Position numbers and translations under genes: made by a program. Shown in pieces: positions 23,237-36,468 of a stretch of DNA of 64,000 nt (within the stretch, counting starts at the first letter, position 1; every line of letters starts with the position of its first letter). The DNA is from Taxawa tesnikishii (nom. ined.) (lineage: Eukaryota; Ascomycota; Dothideomycetes; Dothideales), in the NCBI GenBank assembly GCA_030247885.1, contig JAPDRO010000003.1:1488001-1552000 (forward strand). The letters run 5' to 3'. The notes beneath the pieces were generated by a model. It saw only the letters and a program-made list of their open reading frames with translations, had not been told where the DNA came from and did not search any database.

Positions 23237-25617
23237 ATGCCTCCACGAGTGCCGCTGGCACTCAAGACTCGGCCGACCGCACCAGCGGGCACTTCGTCAC
23301 CGGACGTCTTCTTCTGTCCGTTATGCTCTTTGTGGCGGCTCACTCGCCCGTCCGCGCGCAGCAGGCCTTTCGCGCGTCTTCATTCTACCCGCCTACTTCC
23401 TAGCAGCTCCATACAAGCCAGTACCCGCATCAGCGCCTCTCCCCGACGCCTGCTGTCCTCCGCGCCCTCCGATCGGACACTTCGACCTCTACCTCCTGCC
23501 CACCAACACCTCCAAGCCTCGAGTCTAGCCTCCAATACTGCGATCAACCCACCCCTCCACATCCCACCGCCGTACCATGCACTACATGCTTCATTGGAGC
23601 GGTTACAGCACTCTGCCGGAGATTATGTCAATCAGAGTCGGTTACAGCTCGCTTTGAGGGGACTCGAAACGCAAAAGCCGACGATAAGGGTCGGTCTGCT
23701 CGGATTGGGAAGAGGAGGGGAAGATGCAGCGAGAAGGTTGGCGAGGGTGTTACTGGCAGATCCGCTAGGAGTTGAGGAGGCGTGGGAGAGGAAGTTGGCG
23801 GGCATGGGCCATGGAAGCGGAAAGGCTCTTCTTCTAAGGTACGTCCGTTAATAGTGACTAGAGGCAAAAGAATGTGTCCAGCATTGTTGATGTGCTGCGT
23901 GGTGTCATTCGGGTACTCTGAGAAGCAGAATGTTGACATGTACAGATACGGCGCCGAGGACGACCTACCGCCGCAAAACCCTCTGCTGGAGACCATGTAC
24001 ATACCCTCGAGGATACTGGGCCGTAACAACCTGGAGATTCTGATCACCTCGCTAAACTCGAGCTCCGGACCCCACGGAGAAGCGGATCCTGCTGGTTTGT
24101 TGGAGGCAGTCCTTGTACCGCCCCTACAAACGCCGATTGGTTTTACTGGAAGAGCCGGCTTCGTGCGTAACCCTGTACACAAAGCTCTGATCGTAGGGGA
24201 CGGCATCGAAGGCAGTCTGGAGTTTGGCAGGTTCGAGGGGTTACTTAACGGTACACTGCAGGGATCGGAAGTGGAAGACGATTTGGGCCAAGTTATCAAA
24301 GCGGCAATCAACATACCACGGGATCCTACTCGGACGTTGCAACAGATCGCCCAGTATGGTGGCGTTGCGGCCGTGGACATTGAACAAGCCAGCGCAGGAC
24401 TCGAATTGTTCCGGAAAGATATTACTAACGGCCCGGAATTCAACGCCAAGTGGCAAGTGAGCAACGTCCAGGGTCTCACTTCGTGGCTTACGGCGGGTTC
24501 GCAAGCGTCTTTTATGGATACAGCATCGATATCTCAGTCCCTGCACCCAGCAATCTCCGCGCATGTCACGTCTATTCTCCGGTCTGCAAGCACTGCTATT
24601 GCCCAATCAGAAATCGTAGCTCGGGATTCCGTGAACTCTGCCACGATTCCGGACACAACCCGGACCTACCTTCAGGCTGCCATCACCAACTGGTCTCAAC
24701 ACGCACATACTGACTTACAGTTTTCTCTCGCACGAGCCACCTCCTCCCGCGCATGGCGTCGCACTTCTTGGAACCGGCTTCTCTGGCGCGCCGACGACGT
24801 GGGCGTCGCTGCCGAGGAAGTCCTGCGCTCGTATTGGCTGCTCGACGCAGAAATGGGCCTCGCGTTTCTTTCAGGCCGTGTGGAAGAGGCGGGATTCTTT
24901 CGCAATACGGGCGGGTTGAACAACTTTAACCCCGACTGGGTGCTAAGCCAGAGCGATCGCGTGCTCGGTGAGGATGGAAAGCCAGTGGCGTCAGAACGCT
25001 CCTATCTCGCTGGACCTGGCAAAACAGCAGCCGATGAAGAAGTCAAGGAAGCGAGGAAAGGAAGGCACTGGTTCTTCGGAAACTGGCTTGAGAAAGTGCC
25101 ACGAGAGCCCACGGCTCCGGAACTGTTCAGAGCGGACCGCATGTTGAACAGAGTGCAACAGGAAGGCGGTGTTGATCTTCGACACTCCCGTCCCTGGCCG
25201 CTTGCCATTCACTATACAAGACAGAAGCTCCTTTACACGCTTGTCCCCACGCTGCAAAGGCGTGCACAGTCATTAGTACTTCAAAGCTTCTCCACCGTCG
25301 GTGCTACTAGCGCACTTGGTGCCTGGATCTTCGTCGTCACAGGCGGCATCGGCATCTATGAAGCCGGTGCTGTAGCTGCTCTCGGTTTGGTATGGAGTTT
25401 GAGAAGACTACAGAGAAAATGGGAAGAAGCAAGAAACGTCTGGGAAGGAGAGGTCAGAGAGAGTGGTCGTGTGGTGTTGAGTGATGTCGAAGCCACTCTG
25501 AGGGTCGTCATCGCTGGAAACGAGAGACCGGTTTTGAGAACGGAGGACGTTGTGGCATGGCGCAAGGCGAGAGACGCGGTCCAGCAGGTCGGTGAAGAAT
25601 TGGGGAAGTTGAAGTGA
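23237..25617 (+). CDS. Mmc1-like fungal mitochondrial protein (GTPase-fold, dynamin-related)
   Basis: Two exons (23237-23838, 23946-25617) give 757 residues. The first 95 residues are Arg/Ser/Pro-rich with RPFARLHSTRLL, fitting a mitochondrial leader. A nucleotide-binding-like strand IRVGLLGLGRGGEDAARRLARVLLADP follows at about 155, then a large alpha-helical body. Near residue 660 a hydrophobic pair of segments (TSALGAWIFVVTGGIGIY and AGAVAALGLVWSL) is followed by a basic LRRLQRKWEEAR tail. This layout matches the fungal Mmc1 proteins, described as mitochondrial inner-membrane dynamin-like factors. I make that link from memory of the domain layout, so the name is tentative. The loop GLGRGGED is not a canonical P-loop, so GTP hydrolysis is doubtful. 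Confidence 0.8.
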
Positions 25618-26761
25618 ACAAAATTTCGGTCAAATGGGGAAGCTAAAAGAAATACAAGGTCCGCCAAGATCCTTTGCTGAAGGCAGAAGATAGGGAACAT
25701 CATTTTGGGTCACTCAGAACACACTGAGCCTCTATACCATGGGAACGACGAAACCACGCTGAGAACTTTCACTCTCGAACAATGGTCTTAGGTGCTTCGG
25801 CGGGTGCCGAGCCAGTGATCACGGTGGCTCTGGTTGGTATGCGTTCAGTGATCCAGGGCGCTGATTCCTGTCCACCAGCTGTACAATAAAGCAAACCCAC
25901 ATGTGTCACTGCTCATGAAGTCTGTTGCGTCCAAATAGACGGCCTATCTGTTCTCGAGTTTGAAGCCTTCCACACATCAACGTCTCGGGCTCCAAGGAAG
26001 TTTGCATGACGGATGGTATCAGCTCCCGTTCGCTTTGCTCTTCATCGAATTGGTCGAGTTACGGGTGCCTGCGTGATACACTAGTATCCACTGAGTGGCC
26101 GATCGAGCGGACCCGTTAAACTTTGGCTCTCCACTTCTTTGCGTTGTACCATGGAACGCTATTGCCCTAAAAGCTCGCAGGGTCGGCCTTTCAATCACCG
26201 CCGTAACAATTCGGGATTGGTGGAGGATAGAATCAGAGTTGGACATCATTTCTCCAGTGATCATGAGGGTAGCACAGCTCCGACCCTTTCACATACGTGG
26301 CGAAAATGGTGAATGTGACAGACAAAAGATCTTTCTTCATGGGTGCAAGGTATATAAATTCCGTTGGAGGTGCGCCTTCTTATTCTGCTTCTTCTTTTTC
26401 TCCTTCTTCTTTTGCTTTTTCCAACGTTTTAGATAGCAAGACCTTGAGCCTTATCAAAGCCGGACTGGAAGGGGCGGAGAGGTTTACGTGATAGCATCCC
26501 TTGTAGAGGATTGACATCTCGATCATCCGCATTGAGAAATAACGACAAAAGCGAAAAGCCCACCTTTGGGCTCAAGGAACCCCGGTGGAAAACAGATCGC
26601 TCGACGAACAGATCGCTCGACGAACAGCGCTCTCAGCTACACATGAACTTTGCAGACGTTTTCTCGTTCAAAGCCTTTTCTCCCTTGGCACAGGTTATCC
26701 CCGTTTTAGCCCAACAGTGTCAATCCGCACCGAGCCGCAACCGGAAGGTACTTTCGATCAA
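25618..26761. other. Intergenic, no supported gene
   Basis: No conserved protein is visible. A CTTCTTTTTCTCC pyrimidine tract lies at about 26385-26425, some 340 bases upstream of the next coding start, and could be part of its promoter. Confidence 0.55.
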
Positions 26762-27545
26762 ATGCACAACAACAACACCGTCGCGATTCAACCAGAAAAC
26801 TATCCGGAAGGGTTCGAAAGTAAGTAGCGCAGACAGGTGGTTAATCTCACACTTTATACTGGTGCACCAAATACCAACTTACTATCGCACAGACATATCA
26901 TCGTCATCCAGTCATAATCACCCACCGAGAGTCAGTAGCTCATCGACCGTCGACAACCAACCGAGAGTCGAGATTACCGCAAAATTGCTGTCAGGCACCG
27001 TTGAAGAACAGATTCAGCGCGACCAAGAACCGTTCCAGATCCCGCACCGCACACTGCGTTTCACCGCTCGTCTGCTCATATCCCGTGAGGCAGTCAGATT
27101 CCACCAATGGCTCAAGAACATCGGCGAGGAAAACGCGAAGCTCGTACGGCACATCAGCTTCATTGTCGAAACATCCCGCTTCTGGAACCACAACCTGGAG
27201 CTCAGCACGTCGGGCACCCGTATACATATCAACTTCTTCTTCGATCAAGTCGACATCAAGTACGACGTGGAACCCGACCCGAGGATATACTCTATCCTGG
27301 CACCACATGCTGTGCAGGAGCTGCTCACATTCAGCCACAACCGATGCAAAATGACTATCGAACCGATGCAAGCAACCTTCCGGAATCGAGGGAACAGGAT
27401 CTGCTCATACGACCTTAGCGCGATCGTAAAGGGATTGGTGCCCTACCTGGCCGGACTCGACAAGTGGCCTCTAAGCTCCGGATATTTCCAACCAAGAGAC
27501 CCATCTGGAAGAGGTTTCGCCCTCTTCAGGCCGACGGGGACATGA
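26762..27545 (+). CDS. Hypothetical fungal protein
   Basis: Two exons (26762-26819, 26893-27545) give 236 residues. The intron has a strong GTAAGT donor, an ACTTACTATC branch region and a CACAG acceptor. The N-terminus is Asn/Ser-rich and probably disordered. The body has alternating strands and helices, with FHQWLKNIGEENAKLVRHISFI and HAVQELLTFSHNRCKM. This style (an Ile/Leu-rich region after a W-x-x-x-I-G motif) is common in large lineage-expanded families of fungal hypotheticals with an N-terminal F-box-like module, but no F-box is seen here. The start could instead lie upstream at 26585 in the same frame. Function unknown. Confidence 0.65.
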
Positions 27546-27913
27546 AACTGCGGATTTCGGGAGTACAAGGTGGTTTTGGGAGAGGGGAGGGTATCGTTCG
27601 CTTCTCGGGGGTTTCAGGATAGCATGTTCTTCGGCGTTCCGTTGACGCATCAGCCCTCTGCTGGTCTTGAGGGGGCAGCCGCATGAAACACGATCCAGAG
27701 GAACAAAAACAACTCAGTGAAAGCCTCAGTACTGGAGATCATCATTTCGATGACACGTAGGCCAGATTCCGAGAAACAAGCAGGGCGGGTGTCAACTCAG
27801 CAAGCAAGTGTCCACTCCGCGCATTACGTTACAATTCGACACTTTCATCCTACTTCCAGCTCCACAGCGGTAGATTGCCCATCGCCGGCTGCCAGCAGTA
27901 TCAACATTCGACG
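27546..27913. other. Convergent 3' flanks
   Basis: Space between the hypothetical protein and the GST-like gene. No gene seen. Confidence 0.6.
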
Positions 27914-28928
27914 CTATAGTTTCGCGCCAGACAGACGCTCTGCATACGGCCACTTCTCATAATCGGGGAAGAAGCGGTCGTGGATGCGCCCAGCATAATC
28001 CATGAGCGCTGGGAACGACAGCAGTAACAGCCGCGTTCCGGGCGTGCTATGGCACAGGTATGGATCAGCTTCCAGGATTTGCTCATGATGTCTGACCGAC
28101 TTCCTGCTCGGACGAGAACCCACGATCAGATAAGGAGTGACGTACCTCGCAGCAACCAGCCCACTTGCGACAAAGCTAAAAGCGTCACATCGGCCTCCGT
28201 CGGTTCTTCACCGCCCAGACACCAGAATGGCTCCCGACCCATCGCCACTTCACTGTTGCCCTCCTGGTTCACCGTGCTGGACTGTGCATACGCGCGTACA
28301 CCGGACAACATATCGTTCAAGCTACTCCAGATCTCGGTCCGGAACGCATCGATCTCGGCATCCGTATACCGCCCTGCTCCCTGCCCGTACAATGTTCGCT
28401 TCACTTTCCGGTGCACGCTCTGTCCGATTAGGATACGCATAGGGAACGGTACGGAGGCCAAGGCTTTGTCACGTTGGACGTAATAGTTATCGAGCCAGCA
28501 TTCGCGCATCTTACCGCAGCATCAACGAATCTGCCATGATGACGTTGAACGAAGAAGGCAACAGTACGTACGTGGTAGAAGTACAGCTTATCCTCCAGCA
28601 GCGCACGGATGGCGAGATCGCGCGTCTTTTCTGCCGATGTCAAGCCTCCGTTGAGGTCATCCAGCGCACTCGACTCGATGAGGTGTTTTGTGATTAAGGT
28701 CGAGTCGCCGAGCATTGTAGGGCCGGCACCCGTATCTGCGGCCAACTCGACGTACGGTATCTTGCCCTTTGGTCCCAGCCATGGATTGCCGGCGCCGATG
28801 CGGTAGGGAATCCCGGCCAACCGCAGCCTGAATTCGAGCTTGGTCACAAAGGGGGACCAGACGTAGTGTCCAGGATCATCGGAGCCACGAAAGATGATAG
28901 AGACTGGTGGCGTAACTTTTGTGGACAT
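27914..28928 (-). CDS. GST-like protein, failed-axon-connections/metaxin type
   Basis: Three exons (28928-28572, 28509-28146, 28068-27914) join in phase to 291 residues. An alternative in-frame ATG at 28940 or about 28982 would add a few residues. The N-terminal thioredoxin-like half has SPFVTKLEFRLRLAGIPY and GPKGKIPYVEL followed by GDSTLI. It corresponds to the region where the GST fold binds glutathione, but with the FAX/GST_N_4 pattern. The C-terminal helical half has LGGEEPTEADVTLLALSQ and ends HDRFFPDYEKWPYAERL. Fungal relatives are of unknown role, and some are annotated as detoxification enzymes. The third-exon acceptor at GGAAG/CTG was chosen because it keeps the conserved DPYL...FPDYEKW frame. 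Confidence 0.85.
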
Positions 28929-30999
28929 GGACGTATCCATCTTCTTCAGGTAAACGGAAGGTACAGAAACCATCGAATCCATGCTAGATGAAGGACTGCA
29001 AGCGAACGCGCGAACTCCAGCTCGTGTGTGCTGGGCGCCATGGAGGTTTTGTTGACTCGACTTAGAAGATGCAGGAAGAGCGCAAAACAAGCAGTAGATA
29101 CACAACTTGTCAGCCGCAGCGGCGACCGCAGCTGCTGACGCTCTGGCCCTAGAATCACTGCCTATCACAGAGCAACACAACGAGGCTGCATGCCACCTTG
29201 CCGCCTATCCGCCATGGTCTGGTCAGCTCGGCGAACGATTAAGCCGCCAAGAAGCGCTAGCGGAGTAGTAATGCCCCAAGCATCTTTCTAAGGCTGCCTG
29301 CCGTCGATATTGTGGGTGGTTGATACGAGGCAGAGGCGCATATCAGGAGCTGTAGAGCATGACTGACATACGGGGGTTTGAGAGGAGTTGGCCAGCCAAG
29401 CTTTCAGAGGTTACCGAAACGGGTAACCAGCTAGGTCATTCTGGGTCCACAGCCCCCGCACTCGGAAGCATATCGTGATGCCAGTGCGGGTACTGCGATG
29501 ACAGCGTCGATCCTGTATAGACTCGCTGTATTCATTCATTCATTCCCTTGCACCGAACAGATGCAGATCGACGTTTTGGTGGACAATGTCCAATTGCACA
29601 TGTTGATCCACTTCGGTTGACCAAAAAGGGAGAGAGACCATCAGATCGCTTATGTCCTCAGTCGCCGGACGCTTGACTTTTCGAGTGTTCACGGGCCACC
29701 ACGACGGGACTTGATAGGTACTGACAACCATCTGGTTCTTGCTGTTGGCAAACGAACATGCCCTTAGGGGTCTTTGCCGCAGATAGGACGACCAACTTCA
29801 CAAACTTCACTCTACGACAGGCGAGTCAGTGTATTTGCGCTGTTGCTACGACAACAGATGTCATGTGATTGTGTCCCACTTCGTAGCTGCTTTGTTGTCC
29901 AAACGACACCCCACGGTGCGTGTACGAGAAGCAGGAAGGGTAACCCATGTCCGGTGCGACAGGTCCGGATACAGACGACACCAATCCGATTTCTACGAGC
30001 CCGTGACTCCCATCCGTCTCCCTTTCCCTTCTCCGTCCTGTCTTGCGATGTGCGCGTCCCTTCAGCTTCCCGAAAGGGCCCCGTCAGTGACTCGGCAATG
30101 GGTGTAGATGTATGAAGTTCTGGAAAAGCGCACACCAATAGGCGAGGTGAGTGTTCAGGTACGGAATTTGGAGTCTGGAGGATCAGTAACAACAGGCACG
30201 ATGTGTAGACCGGACGTCATTGCATGGGAGGAGAGAAAATGCAGGAAGCCAGGGAAAACATAGGAAAGAGACACGAGGCGGCCGACTCGGCTAGGCTCGG
30301 CAGGCAGCAACACACGGGTTGGGGATAACTATCTAGAGGTTCCTGAGCTTCGTCACGCGCCCTGTGTATCTCTGCGGCCTGCCATCATCCGTCGTCTACA
30401 CTCCCCTTGACCACTTCGACCCCGAAGCTCCTCTCTCAGTGGTCAAGACAGTCGCATGGTCTCCCTGATGTCGTGCGGCAATACTGCGGATTGCTGGGCC
30501 GCGGAAACAGTCGACTCTCCTCTACTTCGTCTGCGCACACCCAATCTCTAGTCTCCCCTGCTCACTCAGGACTGCCAAGAGAAAACGTAGACTTCATCTT
30601 TGATCTCGAACCAACCCCTAGCCTTTCCAGAAAGCACAATGACTATCAAGGGGCCACAAGAAACCAGGGGCACAGTGGAAGAGTATCGTACATCATATTC
30701 CGTGATATCGTTACATAACTGCTTTCGTCTAACCCCGTGCCTCATATACCACTCCTACTCTCCCTCACGTGGTGGTGCCGGAAGCTGGCCTCGTCACCAG
30801 CTTTGATACGTTCGATCCTCAGTCGACTGGACCGGCCCATGAAGAACCACTTGTGTTAGGATGCCTGAAATGCTTCGTCGGTGGTCGATGATGACAGGGA
30901 TCTCGGGCGTTCCATAAACCGTCTTCGTCTCAACGGCTTGCTGTGGGCGTACGGCATACGGAGAGAGAATAGGCATATTTCGTTGCAGATATGGAGCGC
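28929..30999. other. Intergenic, no supported gene
   Basis: Two kilobases upstream of the GST-like gene and downstream of the 7TM gene. Short frames (for example 29812-30192 minus, 30407-30718 plus) carry no recognisable pattern. Confidence 0.55.
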
Positions 31000-32375
31000 T
31001 CACTTTCGTTCCGACGACTCCGGGTCGTACTTGTACGGCGGCAGCTGAGCCTCGAGGTCGTCCATCTGGATTACGCTGACAGTGTAGCTTTTGTCAACCA
31101 TGATGGCGCTGTCTTCCTGCTTATTCAAGCCCTCGGTCGATGTGGCCGAGTCCAGTCTGTAACCCCTGGTGGCACCGAAGCTGAACAGCTCGCTGTCAAT
31201 CGTAGAGAGACGGTTCATAACCTTGTCGGTCATGCTTTGCTGCATCCGCCCAACCGAGAATTGGTTAGGAGCATTGTCAGACCCACGGCGGTCGGTGTCA
31301 CCTGGACTGCTGTTTTGAGAGCCGCGCGAGTTCTTGACCTTCTCACGGACAGAGGAGAGGCCAGAAGAGACGATGGGAACCAGTGTACCGACGACGAGAG
31401 TCTTAATGGAGGGCGCACATGCGATGAAGATCGCAACGTGGTTCTCGATGGCGGACCACAGGAGGATGCTCTCAAGATGATCTACTGACGAGTTAGCTGC
31501 GGGATCATCGGTGACTGGACAACGAGACTTACAAGAAATGTCACCATCGGAATTGGCGAACTTGATGAGAGCGAGTAATCTGAAGATGCTTGTAGCAACG
31601 ACACTTTGTCCTTGTCAGGATTTGCGGCGTTTAGGGAGTGTCGTCGTGGGAACTTACAGTGCACCCAGAGCGAAAAGCAGGTTAAGCACGATACGTTGCG
31701 GGCGGCGGAGTTGCAGGTTCCACGTGAAAACGATTGGCATGGCGTACATGATGGCGTCGTTTGCAATCATAATGCATGCATTGGCGTAGAAGAAGGAGAT
31801 GATGTCAATGCAGTGTCCCGGTTTGTAGAAGTTCCAGATCTTGTCGAGGGGCTGGCATTGAAACACGATGACCAGGATGCTGCTGATACCGAAGCCCAAG
31901 GCGATAACCATCATTGTCCAGATCGCATACAGATTTTTCCGCTCGAAGGTCGTCCGGAGGTAAAAGAGTAACAGTCCAAACTTGACAAACATGTTGCAAG
32001 CAAAGTAGAACGCCATGATGGCGGGGTACATCTGAAGGGTAGCAGTCAGGAGGGTGATCTACGGAGCGGTTTGCGTTATTCCTTCCGCACCTTGAGGAAG
32101 ACCCGTAAGCTTGTGTCGGTAAGGTCTGTAATATGCGAACCGAGGCCGTAATAGGAGGCGATGCCTTGCAGGATAGACATGATGACACCGCAGATCGTTG
32201 CGAGCAGCAGCATCACGCTCTGCGCATCAAACCTCTTTTCCTTGGAGCCTGGCCTGTAGAATCGAGTCGCGAAGGAAACGATGCTGGTCACAGCCAGCAG
32301 AGAGTTGACCACAATGACCAGATCAGTCGGCGCCTTGTTGCCGAGCGACATTTCTTCGACACCACGAGCGACCAT
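31000..32375 (-). CDS. Rhodopsin-type seven-helix membrane protein (fungal SAT4/PTH11-like)
   Basis: Four exons (32375-32091, 32031-31658, 31603-31533, 31484-31000) give about 404 residues; a second ATG at 32351 would give 396. Seven hydrophobic segments are visible. The fungal rhodopsin-domain hallmarks are KFGLLLFYLRTTF after helix 3, FQCQPLDKIWN with the conserved Cys, GHCIDIISFFYANACIMIANDAIM, then PIVFTWNLQLRRPQR and IENHVAIFIACAPSIKTL. A long hydrophilic Ser-rich cytoplasmic tail follows (YKYDPESSERK end). There is no CFEM domain at the N-terminus, so it is not a classical PTH11. Such proteins are plasma-membrane candidates for sensing; no ligand is known. Confidence 0.9.
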
Positions 32376-35163
32376 GGTTTCTGTGAGTTGCCGTTCTGTG
32401 CGGAAAGTATCGAGGATGGCCAGCACTCAAAGCAAAGACGTACGAGTAGGTTAGACACGCTGATGAATATCGCAAAGAACAAGGGGAGAGCGTTTGGGCA
32501 GATGGCCGTTATGAAGCATTTCACAGGCCTGGTGTCGACCCCTCCAAGGGCCCTTCCCCACTAATGGTATCCACAGTTGACAATAGGGGAGACGAGGAAC
32601 TAGGTGGAAAAGAAACACGCTACCTAGTTCCCAGGGAACAGGTTCGGGAGGATAGATACGTACCTATAGTACCGCGCGACACCTAACGCAATGCCAATTG
32701 TTGACCAACTTGCACGGCCGCTTAGCATAGCCCTCTGGAAGCGGCGGTTGTATGCAGGTGGGAAAGCTTACTGTTTGCGCCATCACCATTACTATCACCA
32801 CAGACCGGGGTCTTTTCGAGATTTCCTTTCGTGGATGGTGTGGCGACAGGTGTGCTGCTGCAGGAGCAGATGCGAAAGGCTTTGCGATTGTGATTGATGG
32901 CCAGGCGATCGAGCACAGCTTTGCCGTCCACATCTCATACCATGTTCATCTCACCAACCGACTCGTTGTGCCGAACAGCCACAAGCGTAGACGTACGCGG
33001 CCATAAACTTCGACAAGAAAAGGGGCTGATCTCATCGAGCGCCTGACTGTGGAGTGGCTGGACCTACACCACCTTCCCTTACAGGAATGACAGCTGCAGG
33101 GGAATCCGCTAACCACGTCCGAGGTTGTCAAACGACGCTATCAACGTCCATTAGATGTCAAGTCGGTACCACTCGCACTAGCGCGCGCGCGACGGGAGCG
33201 GGAGCGGCGCGAGCAAGACAGGGAGGGGAGGATCAGGGTGACCCCAAAGGAAACCAGATCAGAGTTTATTTGTTGCTGTTCGTTGGTCCCGGGGAAGCTG
33301 AAGCGATCTTGAAGACGGAATGCGCGGAGGGCTCGGATCCCCACACCTCGGGGCGACCCATAGCTTGCCCGTTTACCGGGGCGCTCTGGGCCCTCCCCAC
33401 TTCCCAAAGATTCTCCCCTCAACAGCAATGAAAAGCGAGCGCCCTGCTCTTTTCGTCGGTGCGCTGCAGATATCCATATATCCTGCATCCAACGTTGCTC
33501 GCTTCGACTGTCCGTCGCCGATCGTTCATACACCGCCTCTATAACTGCCCTTTACCTCGCCGTGTCCGATGACGCTAGCTCGCGAAACGGGCTCACGATC
33601 GCTGACGGACGACCGTATTGGTGTACGCAGTCGGGCCATCAGCAACCCGACTCGAAATCCTGCATGCGAGTGGATATGTCTAACTACCTCGCGCTGATGT
33701 CTGGACCAAACACGAGATCATTCGAAACCTAATTACCGATCGGTACTATTGCCGGTATCTCGAGGGCCTCAATCCTTCCTTTATTGCCACAACTCTGGTA
33801 TGGTTCTCCTTTGAAACGCAGCAAAGCAATGCTTTTTGTCCCAGAAGGACGATCTACTGTCTGGAAGCTTTAGCAGCTGTCTTCCTCGACGAACGACAAT
33901 GCTTCCCTTGAGGCGACCAATGTCACGAAGTGGGCTGATGAATACGCATAAGTGACCGTAAATCTTGTCGAAAGCAATGGAGAAGTGACCGAAGGAACAT
34001 GGAAGAGAACCATACGGGCGGGAAAAAAGGAAAAAATAGTGGGAAAAAATACTGAGGGGAAAAAACAGCGGAAAGTAGCTGGTGAATCGGAAATCCAGTA
34101 TACACGTAGAAATGTTTCTACAGCTGCCTGTCGCCGGTTCTAACCGCCTCTCACCTGAACATCGTTAGAGCAAAGGCTCGGTGTCTCAACATGGCATGAT
34201 AGCCCCCGAGCCTTCCCGACTATAAGTATTGCAGCTTAGACCCCGTCTAACATCTAGTATGGAAGCCGATGTCTACCTAAGCAAACTTACTCGGCGCCAG
34301 TTTACGAAGAAGTGATGAGAGTTGAGAAGCTAAAGCGAGCAAAGAGAGTGATCAAGGAGAGATGGCAGAGGTACAAGAGAAGACGGCAGAGGTACGGCAC
34401 AGCGAGGAGGTGATTCAAAATTGTACGGAAAGATTGCGATGCAAAGTTTGGATCACTATTGGACGTGATTCTTGGGAATGGCACTCGCCTGTCGGGTGCA
34501 GTTGATTGAAGGGCAGCAACTTTGGAACAGCTTCCCTGCGTGCTCGGCAAACAACTGCATTACTTGACAGACTGTTATTGAAAGGCATTAAAAACCTCAC
34601 TGCACCTCCAAAGATATCGCGTCCAAATACAGGGTGTGCCATGCTTGCCTTGGGCGGATAGCGGCAGCTCCCAAGGCATAAAGAACGTAGCATTGCGTAA
34701 CTCGTGATGCTTGCGTAACTCGTAGTGCTTGCGTGAGGCCGCGGCGGCGTTGTAATAGCAGCCACTCGGGCAGTTAAATTACCCATTGGGAACACTGCTC
34801 TTGTCGTCCTCGCGCGGATCCTGAACACGTAGGCCACCTCTCCGCTAGTGAGTCCACCAAACGAATCACAGCTTTGTAAAGATGATGCCACCAAACTTTG
34901 GGAAATTCGGCCTCGAAGGAAATCTGACGCGCACAGCTTGGGTTAAACTACAGGGCTGTCAGTATCAATGACAAAGGCATGAACCCTGAAAGGTGAACAA
35001 ACCTTTCTGGCTACAGTGCCCTTTCCTCCACCCGCTATTGAAACCTCAACTGCTTACAGAGAATGCAGTGCATACACCGCTATTCAATTTCGTCGTTCTG
35101 ATTCTTCTCCGATGATTGCTACCTCGTTGCCTCTGAGGCAATCCATGGTTTAGTATCCCTCAC
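32376..35163. other. Intergenic, no supported gene
   Basis: About 2.8 kb. The open frames at 33141-33533 and 34415-34894 (minus) are compositionally odd and lack family patterns. A GCGCGCGCG run followed by GGGAGC units lies near 33181-33205. No transposon ends, RNA gene or conserved protein were recognised. Confidence 0.55.
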
Positions 35164-36468
35164 CTAAGTCAGAAGGTCGGCAACGTTCATAGGCATCTCA
35201 TCGATCTGGGTAGAGTAGTACACTGCAACGCTGTTAGCACCTGCCCATGGAAAAATGCGTCGAACACATACACTCGATATCCCGGAGGATTCTGACGTCT
35301 TCGCTTGTGACGAAGTTGATGGCGACACCCTTTCTTCCGAAACGACCACTTCGACCAATACGGTGGATATAGTTCTCACGGTTGGTGGGTAGGTCGTAGT
35401 TGATGACAAGCGAGACTTGCTGAACGTCGATACCACGAGCCCAAACGTCGGTCGAGATGAGGACACGAGAGTTGCCCTGGCGGAAGTCTTGCATGATACT
35501 GTCACGCTCCTTCTGGGGCATTTCGCCGTGCATGCTGGATACTGTGAAGTTGGCTTCGCGCATCTTATCAGTAAGCCAGTCGACCTTCCGGCGGGTGTTG
35601 CAGAAGATCACGGCCTGCGTGATGGTCAAGGTATCGTAGAGGTCGCAAAGGGTATCGAACTTCCACTCTTCTTTCTCAACAGCGATGAAGTATTGTTTGA
35701 TGCCTTCCAGGGTCAACTCGTCACGCTTGACCAGAACGCGGACGGGGTCAGTCATGAATTTCGTCGTCATGTCCAGGACGTCATAGGGGAGAGTGGCGGA
35801 AACGACAACGACCTGTGTAGCGGGAGGGAGGTAGCGGTAGACGTCGTAGATTTGCTCCCGAAAGCCCCTGTTGAGAAGTTCATCGGCTTCGTCCAGGACG
35901 AGCATCTTGATGTGACGGGTGCGCAGGTTGCGGCGGCGGATCATGTCTGCAACACGGCCGGGGGTACCAGAGACGATGTGCTGACCATAATCAAGCTTGC
36001 GGATATCTTCGCCGACATTGGTACCACCGATACAGGCGTGGCATTGTACGTTCATGTAGTCGCCGAGAGCCATGACGACCGACTGGATCTGGGTTGCGAG
36101 TTCGCGGGTCGGAGAGAGAACGAGAGCTAGGCGCAGCGTCAGCTCAGATGCGCCTCGCTGTTGGACTGTGTCAGGCGCCTACCTTGTGTCTCGCGCACAG
36201 CGGTATCAATGACCTGAAGTATGCTGATGCTGAAAGTAGCTGTCTTACCAGTACCAGATTGCGCCTGAGCGATCGTGTCACGACCCTTGCAAATCTGGAC
36301 GATAGCACGCGACTGAACAGCCGAAGGCGACTCGTATCCGTAGGCGTAGATTCCACGCAGAAGGTTTTCCTTGAGGTGCATGGCCTCGAACGTCGGCGCG
36401 ACGGTGACCTCTTTGGACGTCGCAAACTCCATGCGCTCCTCAGCCTTCCTGTCGATCCCCTCCGCCAT
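35164..36468 (-). CDS. FAL1: DEAD-box RNA helicase eIF4A-III / Fal1
   Basis: Three exons (36468-36183, 36126-35272, 35222-35164) give 399 residues. The helicase acts in the exon-junction complex and in pre-18S rRNA processing. The Q motif region is [26 protein letters not shown]. Motif I is AQSGTGKT, motif Ia PTRELA, motif II DEAD, motif III SAT, motif [12 protein letters not shown] and motif [15 protein letters not shown]. The ending [17 protein letters not shown] and the leader [19 protein letters not shown] distinguish it from translation factor eIF4A. It shares a 600-base promoter with the splicing factor gene PRP9. Confidence 0.95.

Noticed and set aside
33141-34894. Minus-strand frames of 130 and 159 codons
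   Set aside because: Arg/Ser/Pro-rich, no conserved motifs, interrupted by low-complexity runs.
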